Source of the DNA: Warburgia ugandensis
Taxonomy: Eukaryota; Streptophyta; Magnoliopsida; Canellales; Canellaceae
Direction: 5' to 3'
NCBI GenBank assembly: GCA_035236585.1
Contig: CP141132.1
Location: 52,331,880 to 52,395,879 of the forward strand
Length of the DNA stretch: 64,000 nucleotides
The number at the start of each line of letters is the position of its first letter. Position 1 is the stretch's first letter. Below, piece after piece: positions 56,524-64,000 of this stretch. A program made the position numbers and the translations under genes. The notes beneath the pieces are model-generated. The model did no database searches. It saw only the letters and a program-made list of their open reading frames with translations, and was not told where the DNA came from.

Positions 56524-58796
56524 GTGCTGGTAAATAGGATATCTCCTGAGCATAAGATTTGTATTTCCACATGGAATATAGGGACATTGATATGTAAGAG
56601 TTTGGAGTTAGTAGACATGATGAAACGTGGGAGAGTCAACATTGCTTGTATCCAAGAAACCAAGTGGAAAAGGGTTAAAGCTAGAGAAATCGATGGGTAT
56701 AAATTATGGTATGTAGGAAAGGATAATAATAGAAATGGAGTAGCAATAGTAGCGGATAAAGAATTGAAGGACAAAGTTGTGGACATTAAAAGAATTAGTG
56801 ATAGAATTATAATAATAAAACTTTTCCTAGGAGAGCAGATCATAAATGTTATAAGTTCATATGCACCACAAGTAGGGTTAGAAGATATAATCAAGAGACA
56901 ATTTTGGAAAGTTATGGAGAGAGTCATGCAAGAAATTCCCAACATTGAGGGGATATTTATATGAGCAGACTTAAATGGCCATGTAGGAAAAGAAAAGGAA
57001 GGATATGATAGAATACATGAAGGATATGGTATAGGTGAACGAAATGAGATGGGGAAAACTATCCTTGATTTTGCTTTGTCATATAACCTAGCCATTGCAA
57101 ATACACTCTTTAAGAAGAGTGATGAACACTTAATAACCTTTAAAAGTGGACTTCATAAAAGCCAAATAGACTTCTTTCTATTTAAGAATACTGAACAATC
57201 AATGTGTAAGGATTGTAAGGTGATACCCAGTGAGAGTTTAACCTCACAACATAGGTTAATGGTTATGGATATCCATATCAAAATATGGAGGAAAAGAAAT
57301 GAACTTAATATGCATCCATAAACTAAGTGGTGGAACTTAAAAGTAGAAAAAATAACCTCATTCAAAAATAAGTTGATGGTAGAAGGAAACTTGAACTATG
57401 TAATAGAAGTAAATACCATGTGGATTAATTTTGCTAAGTCCATTAAGAAAGTGGCAAAATATGTCTTAGAAGTATCTAAAGGTAAAAGATAATTAGTAAA
57501 GGAAACATGGTGGTGAAGTGAAACAGTGCAAAAAGTTATTAAAGAAAAATGGATTTGTTTTAAAGCATGGCAGAAGACTAAAAATAATGAAAACTATGAA
57601 TAATATAAGAATGCTAAAAAGATTGCTAAGAGAATAGTAAGTGAGGCTAAACTATAGGCATATGATGAGCTATATAATAGACTAGGAACAAGAGAAGGTG
57701 AGAAAGATGTGTTTAAACTTGCAAAAGTAAGAGAACAGAAGTGTAAGGACTTAGATCATGTTAGGTGCATTAGAAGTGATGTTCAAAGGGAATTAGTCAA
57801 AGATAATGAGATTAAATAAAGGTGGGAGACGTACTTTCAAAAATTGTTAAATGACAATGGCTCTGAGAATATAGGGATTGAAAATACTGTAAACCTAAAT
57901 AACATTGGATGTTATAGATATGAACGTAGGATTAGAATACCTGAAGTGAAAGAGGCCTTGAAAAATATGAAATCAGGAAAGGCCATAGGGCTTGATGGTA
58001 TACCAATAGAGATTTGGAAGCATATGGGAGATATTCAAGTCGTTTGGTTGACCAAGTTGTTTAACAAGATTATAAAATCAAAGAAAATGCTAGATGAGTA
58101 GAGGAAAAGCTCTTCTATTATACCAATTTATAAGAATAAAGAAGACATACAGAGCTACACTAATTATCAAGGGATCAAACTTATGAGCCACACTATGAAA
58201 CTTTTTGAAAGAGTGATTAAGAAGACGTTACGACATGAGACAAGTGTATCAAAGAATCAGTTTGGTTTCATGCCTGGGAGGTCTACCATGGAAGCTATTT
58301 TCTTACTAAGACAATTGGTAGAGAAATATAGGGAGAGGAGGAAAGACCTCCACATGGCCTATATCGACTTAGAGAAAGCTTATGATAGAGTCCTTAGACA
58401 GTTAATATGGAGGGTGTTGGGCAAGAAAAGGATTTCGCTAGGATGGCCATAAGGCCAACCATACTTTATAGATCAGAGTGTTGGGAAGTTAAGGAACATC
58501 ATGCTCATAGGATGAGCATTACAGAAATGAGGATGTTGAGATGGATGAGTGGTAAGACAAGAAAGGATAGAATTAGGAATGAAAATATTAGAGGAAATTT
58601 AGGGGTAGCACCGATAGGTAATAATATGAGGGAGACTAGACATAGATGGTTTGGACATGTCCAAAGGAGATTGAAAATGGCATCGGTTAGGAGTGAGGTA
58701 ATGCAAGTAGAAGGTTTTAAAAGGTCAAGGGGAAGGCTCAAAAGAACGTGGAGAAGTGGTGAGGAAAGATTTAAAAACTTAAGGACTAAATGAAGC
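56524..58796 (+). pseudogene. RTE LINE endonuclease-reverse transcriptase pseudogene
   Basis: The apurinic endonuclease comes first: STWNIGTL (56559), CIQETKWKR (56649), ADLNGHVG (about 56965), SQIDFFL (57160) and SLTSQHRL (57235), covering the metal- and substrate-binding motifs. RT follows: MKSGKAIGLDGIPIEIWKH (57967), NQFGFMPGRST (58255) and AYIDLEKAYDRV (58357), which holds the first catalytic aspartate. At about 58430 the sequence jumps to the C-terminal part (ILYRSECW, EMRMLRWMSGKTRKDRIRNE) in another frame, so roughly 200 residues with the YADD box are lost. About nine in-frame stops precede this, several at positions where the family has tryptophan. Confidence 0.92.
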
Positions 58797-58889
58797 CATG
58801 GTACTTAATAGAGAGGAAGGGAAGAATAAGATTCATGTGGCACCCCTAATTACGATAAGGTCTTGATGTCGACTACGATGATGATGAAG

Positions 58890-58901
58890 AAAACATGCAT
58901 G
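58890..58901. repeat. LINE target-site duplication, right copy
   Basis: AAAACATGCATG, identical to 55954-55965. Confidence 0.88.
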
Positions 58902-60997
58902 GACAAAAGACATTTTTAATATGGTAAAAATCTCACATCCATGCAACCTTTTGAAACACATGAGAACATCTTTTTCAAAAACATAATCTTCTTAATAAAA
59001 CAATCCATTCAAATGCTCCATTTTAGGCTACAAAAATCATATTTTTCAGAGTATGGTTTATGACTCAAAAACCATCTTTTATAGAGTCTAGTTTGTAGAC
59101 CCAAACCATATTTTACAAATATTTTTACAATTCAAAAACCACTTCAAAGTTGTTCAATTGGTTAAAAATTCAGCATGCTAAAAACAACATAATAAAAATC
59201 AATTTTAGGATTTTATAAATGCAATTACAAACATGTTTTTATTATTTAAAACAAGTGATTTACATATTTTACACCTAAAAAAATAGTGATAAAAAGGACA
59301 TCCAATTAATTTAAAATTTGCATGCTAAATTTGTTACCTTCTAGGCATAGAATAAGACTCAAATGTTATTTTTCCTATATTCCTTTTTGAATAAAAATCA
59401 AGCTTTGGAAACCGTATTGGCATGCTAAAATAGTAAGCTTATGATTCACTTAAAAACCAAAGATAACATGTCAGATATTTAGGAATTCCATCACGTTTAA
59501 AACCATTCATACATGGTCATTATAACACGTCTAAAACCATGTATTCTATACACCTTATTAAGACTTAGAAAAACTATCTTTTATAGGATACTTTCTACTT
59601 CCAAAAATCAAGTAAAATAAAGCATGATCTCTTATTAAAAATCATGTCATAAGATCATAATAATCATGCAAACTAGACCAACTAAATCGATCTTGAGAAG
59701 GAATAATAATCTGGATAAAAATAGTACATAATAGTCTAATGATCTTGCTAAACTCAAGCACAATTTTCATGCTGGAAATCAAGCATAAGAGGCTTAACAA
59801 TCATGCCAAAATTTGAATATAATAAGTATTACAAAACATTTAATATGGGGCATGGAAAACATGCTAGAAAATGTTCACCGTAGAGCATGAAAATATACTA
59901 AAACATGTCTATATAAAATGCATCATCTCAATGATAACCAATCATCAAACACTAAGAAATGCCAATTTTCCATCTCAAAAAACTTATAAAAACTTGTGAA
60001 GACTCAATAGTTGTATGCCTACCTCATAGATGAGCTCTTGTAGTTTTTCTTGCATTTTTCCTAGCTTTTCCCTACTTGCTTCTTGTGTGTTTTCCTTATG
60101 TCATGGGATGGTTCTCCAAATATAGGGTGAGTGCATGTCTCTCTCCCCCCTCTCCCTTCCACCATCCAACCAGCTACTTAAAGATGTCTCCACCTAAAAA
60201 CATCTTTCTACTACCACCCCAACTCTTTCCTAAACAAGACATCTCTCTACTCCACCAGCACCTTCCTAATTACATCACTATCCTAGCCTTTCCCAAACAC
60301 CTAACATCTTTCCACTTTTCTACCCAGCCATACAACATCTTCCCACCTAGAGGTCTCGACTTCCCAAAACTATTCTACACCTGTGCAAACATTATAGTTT
60401 CAAGAAATGGCCAAGGCCTTAGATTCCTAGGAGATGTGGATTTCCCTTCGTTGCTTGGCTGCCTAATAAGGTGACCTAGGTGTATTAGAAATCCTTAATA
60501 AAAGTGTGCAACTATGGGTCTATCATAGGTGCACCATAATAATTTTAAATAAAAATGTCTAACTTTGGCCTCACCATGAAAAAGGTCTAAACTATATGTG
60601 GGCCCCCTTTTGCTTTAAACCAGATAAAGGGGTGATATTATCATTGTTAAAAATTGATTTATCCACTATTTTAACATTGGGATAATTTGAAAGTTCTCTT
60701 TGAGATCTGTCTAGCCATTGAAGTCTCATTATCAAATTATTGAGTTTTAAAAACTTAATTTTCATATTTTAAGTAAAGTCGTATGTTTCATTAATCCTAA
60801 AATGGTTACAAAATTTAGAGGTATTACAAAGTGTGAGTATCTTTAACCACTTAAGCCAAACCTACTCAAATAGTAAAGTGTTCCCACTATTATTGAGAAG
60901 CTTCTAGTGGTTGTAAAGTAGATGGAACTTTATAACCACTCTTAGAACCAAATAGATAGGATATAAAATAGAAAATCTTATCCCTGAAATGGACAAT

Positions 60998-63158
60998 TGG
61001 TGTAGCTTTAATATTACTTGCAAGAGGACAAATCAATGTAATGTTGCACGTGAGAGAGGACGATCCCACGAGGAATCTTATGGAATTTTGTATGTTGGTC
61101 AATCTTATTTAAAGTGCTTAACTTAAGGCAGAGAGAAAGATTGATTGGATCTGAATTCAAAGTAGAAAATTAAATGACAAAAGAAAGGACATATGCATGA
61201 AATTAGAAATTACAATTAAAAGAAACTTTCTAAAATTAAAACTATGTAATGGAATAAGAAACTTGACTAACCAATAGTCAATCAATTAAAGAAACTAATG
61301 AATACTAGATTGAATTAAACTAAGCAACTTAAGGAAACTTTCCTAATTCTAAAACTTTCTAAGAAAAAAACTTTCCAAAAACTCAACTAAGCAACTTCCT
61401 AAAACTAAACTAAGATGTAAACAATGAATTAACTATTGCTAAACTAAGATTAACCAACTAAACAAAGCAATAATCAAAGAGACTTCACCGTAGTACCATG
61501 CACATGATCCATTGGACTGTGCACATGGTTCATGGGGTCCAAGATGGTCTAAAATAATGAATTAAAACCAAACTAACATGAAATCTAATCAAGGCACATG
61601 AAAATAATCCATAAAGGTAAATGGGTTCTTTAGGAATCAAGCAACTATAATGAATAATCTGCTGAAATTAAACATGAAGATTGAATGGAAAAATTCCTGA
61701 TTTCAAGCACTTAAGAAACTCAAAGCAAACCAAACATGGAAAGCAATTGACTAGTACTTTTTATGCAACATAACACTTAAGATCTAACGTACTTTAATAC
61801 TAAAAACAAGCATGAATAATAATCCTCAAAGAATTTTATTGATTGAATTTCAAAGTACATTAAAAGGGAATGCACATGAACATGTATACATAATATGCAA
61901 TTTGAACGCTCTTCAACAGCCTAAAACTTGATCCAACTCAAATAAAAAACACTCTATAATACTCTCAATCTAAACTATGATAATATGCAAGAGAAACCCA
62001 AAAGACATTCAAGGGAAAGGATGGTTGGAATGATGAACTAACCTAAAGAAAAATATGCATAAAACTATGCCTATATCTAAGGAAAAATACATGGAATGCA
62101 AGGATGGAAATCAATGATCCAAGCTCTTCCTTGTCTTGGCTATTACTACCAAAGGAGAAATAACTTGGATCTTTGATGAATAAGAAAGAAAAAATAAGAA
62201 GGCGGAAGTAAAGATTCAAGGGAAAACAAGGAGGATCTATGCGTCTAGAACTAAAGAAACAAAATAAGAACAATTAAGTAATGAAAACAAGGAATGAAAG
62301 AAAAGTACTAACCTAGAATTGAAGTGTAAAAGAAAAGAAAAATACTTAAGACTCCAAAGGAGGAAAAGCCCACAAGAAAACCACACTCCAAAGCTCTAAA
62401 CAATCCCAAGCTAGAGTGCTCCTTTCAAGGTTTTCTCACAAAACCTCTATTTTGAAAAAAAAAAGAAAAAGAAGAAGGAATGCTTGGCCTTTATAGATGG
62501 TTGGTGTCCACTTTGATGAGGGCTTAATCTAAGAGAGGAAAGTAGATCTAGATCTTGGATTTCAATGAGGAAAGTTAGGTGGACAGTGAGGTGGATGAAT
62601 GAGCTACCCAAGGATGACATCATGGCTGGTTTGTATCTTTAGAAAGGGAAGGCATCATCTTTTTACGAGGGTGGTGTAGTGCTCCTTCCCTTCTAAATGC
62701 ATTGTACTTGGCTGTTGAAAAAGAGAGAAAATGGAATTAAGAATGTAGGAAAGATGGGGAAAAGATCTAGGTTATTTTTTTGTGCTTTGATTTGATATCA
62801 ATCTAAGGGTTTCCAACTTAGGAAACCACTAAGATGACAACTAAGCAAGGGGGAGGAACCAATTTTTTAGGAAGGTGCCTCCCTCCTTAAGCAAAATTCA
62901 TGAAACCCTAGGATTAGGTGAAGAAAAAGATTGGAAATTAAAAATGGAAAGTGGGTTTTCTCTCTTGATGGGTTCCCCCTTAACATGATCATCTTACCTA
63001 TCTCAAATCTCCATCAAGACCTTCTAATTATAACTTGAAAATCATATTTTTAACCATGAATAATTGCTTGAATTAAATCTCTAATCGTGTGACTCCAAGT
63101 GGCATGGCTTTATGTGGCTTGATGGCTCATTCCTTTGTGGCTTGAGTTGTTAACTCCC
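60998..63158 (-). mobile_element. B-family LTR, minus strand
   Basis: The complement matches element B's LTRs: AGCTACACCA at the left end against AGCTACACTA at 25253, TGCACAGTCCA and GATCATGCACATGGTAC (61495-61530 against 24755-24785), and GAATGAGCCATCAAGCCA near 63120 against 18612. It is cut at 63158 by another LTR at a point matching about 18590 in B. A short stretch 60829-60997 would be its internal side, but I see no convincing primer site. Non-coding. Confidence 0.75.
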
Positions 63159-63540
63159 TGTATCACCCTTAATTTTAAATTCATTTTAAGTAAATGGATT
63201 GAATTAAAAAGGAGAAACGTGAAATTATATTTTAAAGATATTAAATTTATTTTTAAGGATAACTAATAAAGACTCAAAATTAAGCATTGATCGATATTAG
63301 TAATCTACTCAAGAAAATGAATTCAACGACACTAAGTACATCGAAATTGGAGCCTGGATGAAAATCTTGTAATTATTTTAATTAAGTATTGTATTTAATT
63401 TAATTTAAATAATAATTAAAGTGACAAAATTAATTATAAGTGGAACCCACATGATGTGGCATGCAATGATAGCAACAAAAGTATATTCACATGAAATTAA
63501 GTGTAATAATTACCTGCATTTATAATAGGTAATGATTCCA

Positions 63541-63577
<37 letters not shown>

Positions 63578-64000
63578 TGCATTTAATTCCCCTCCCCCTC
63601 AATTTTCTCCCTCTCTATCGGACAGCCCACTGGCTGGTCAGCAGACCTAACTCAAGGCTGTAGCAAGCATTAGATGGCACATGGCGGCTAGGGTCTTTGC
63701 GAGTGTTGCTGCAGCAACTGGCTATCCACCCCTCTTCATTGTTTCTCCGGCAACCTTTAGGACATCGGCATGCCCGATCTCCTCTGCCTGTTCTCTCCCT
63801 TCTCTGGCATGCGCACCTCGCCAGAGCCCTTTTCTCTCCGCCCTTATCTCCCTCTTGGTCGATGACACTCCCTGTCTCCCCTCTCCTTCTCACTCTCTGG
63901 CATAGTTGATCCAACCTGCCGGCATGCGTAGGCTGACTGTATCGGACCCATCTACCTGCTCCTCTTCAATTTCTCCTCACAAGTAGGACTGACTGTCTCC
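63159..64000 (+). mobile_element. Start of a chromovirus-type LTR, running off the window
   Basis: Starts TGTATCACCCTTAATTTT, carries the conserved block at 63311-63370, an AT microsatellite (63544-63571) and then a GC- and CT-rich stretch from 63590, the same order as the LTR at 6865. It interrupts the minus-strand B-family LTR. Overlapping frames in 63615-63914 on both strands come from the GC-rich stretch and are not taken as genes. Confidence 0.7.

Larger units (their letters stand above)
55966..58889 (+). mobile_element. RTE-type LINE, internally deleted
   Basis: A 2.92-kb non-LTR retrotransposon bounded by a perfect 12-bp target duplication and ending in GATGATGATGAAG, the short microsatellite tail typical of RTE elements rather than poly-A. 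The 5' region has two hairpin-forming units (56016-56262) and three 69-bp tandem units (56302-about 56490). One reading frame (56524 on) codes for endonuclease and reverse transcriptase remnants. The element inserted into a minus-strand chromovirus LTR. Dead: stops, one frame change and loss of the catalytic core of RT. Confidence 0.93.
55403..60828 (-). mobile_element. Chromovirus-type LTR, minus strand, carrying a LINE
   Basis: The right border reads GTATTACA on the plus strand, complement TGTAATAC, an LTR start. The conserved block appears on the minus strand at 60680-60735. Without the LINE (55966-58889) and its duplication the LTR part is about 2.5 kb. The left end lacks the usual terminus and seems cut at about 55403. 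The stretch 58902-60828 is non-coding; the 132-codon frame at 60076-60474 is C/T-rich LTR sequence, not a gene. Confidence 0.6.

Noticed and set aside
60076-60474. 132-codon frame with many proline, leucine and phenylalanine
   Set aside because: C/T-rich part of a minus-strand LTR; composition explains it.
63544-63571. AT-repeat considered as a TATA promoter
   Set aside because: A simple AT microsatellite; no reason to prefer it as a promoter over chance.

Overview
This window looks like plant nuclear DNA from a large, repeat-choked genome, and I see no host gene, tRNA, rRNA or CRISPR array in it. The evidence is AT-rich, heavily decayed sequence, long LTR retrotransposons of the two main plant Ty3/gypsy branches, a CACTA (En/Spm) DNA transposon, a plant RTE-type LINE and an Au-type SINE. 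Au SINEs together with this RTE type point to a flowering plant; I cannot name the species. Almost every open frame is either a fragment of a mobile-element gene or chance.

Layout. 1-1930 is the 3' part of a chromovirus (Tekay/Del-like) LTR that cuts the 5' LTR of element A. Element A (about 1931-12110, Athila/Tat branch) has a tRNA-Asp primer site, gag and protease remnants but no recognisable RT or integrase, and holds a solo chromovirus LTR (6865-9577) with a perfect 5-bp target duplication. A chromovirus LTR fragment (12110-13569) separates A from element B (13570-25253). B shares A's leader and 3' end but has no recognisable gag or pol, so it looks like a non-autonomous relative; a 4.6-kb solo LTR (19064-23654) sits in its 3' LTR.

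25831-51554 is a four-deep nest. Element D (two head-to-tail LTRs, then gag) is split inside gag by element E (minus strand, 28500-51422). E is interrupted by chromovirus sequence (an LTR with primer site and leader at 34440-38628; Gag-Pol remnants and another LTR at 43752-50078). Between those lies a CACTA transposon (38629-43748, transposase on the minus strand). An Au-type SINE with a perfect 17-bp target duplication sits in E's left LTR.

51563-64000 holds element C (LTR, tRNA-Asp primer site, leader), another Athila/Tat-type LTR (53481-55402), a minus-strand chromovirus LTR (55403-60828) carrying an RTE LINE with a 12-bp target duplication (55966-58889), a minus-strand B-family LTR (60998-63158) and the start of one more chromovirus LTR running off the window.

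Nothing here is a demonstrated new system. The best leads are a hairpin kept with compensating base changes in divergent chromovirus LTRs, a conserved block near the start of five LTRs, paired hairpins and 69-bp repeats in the LINE 5' region, and the A/B set of elements with shared ends but different coding content. All homology statements are by eye.
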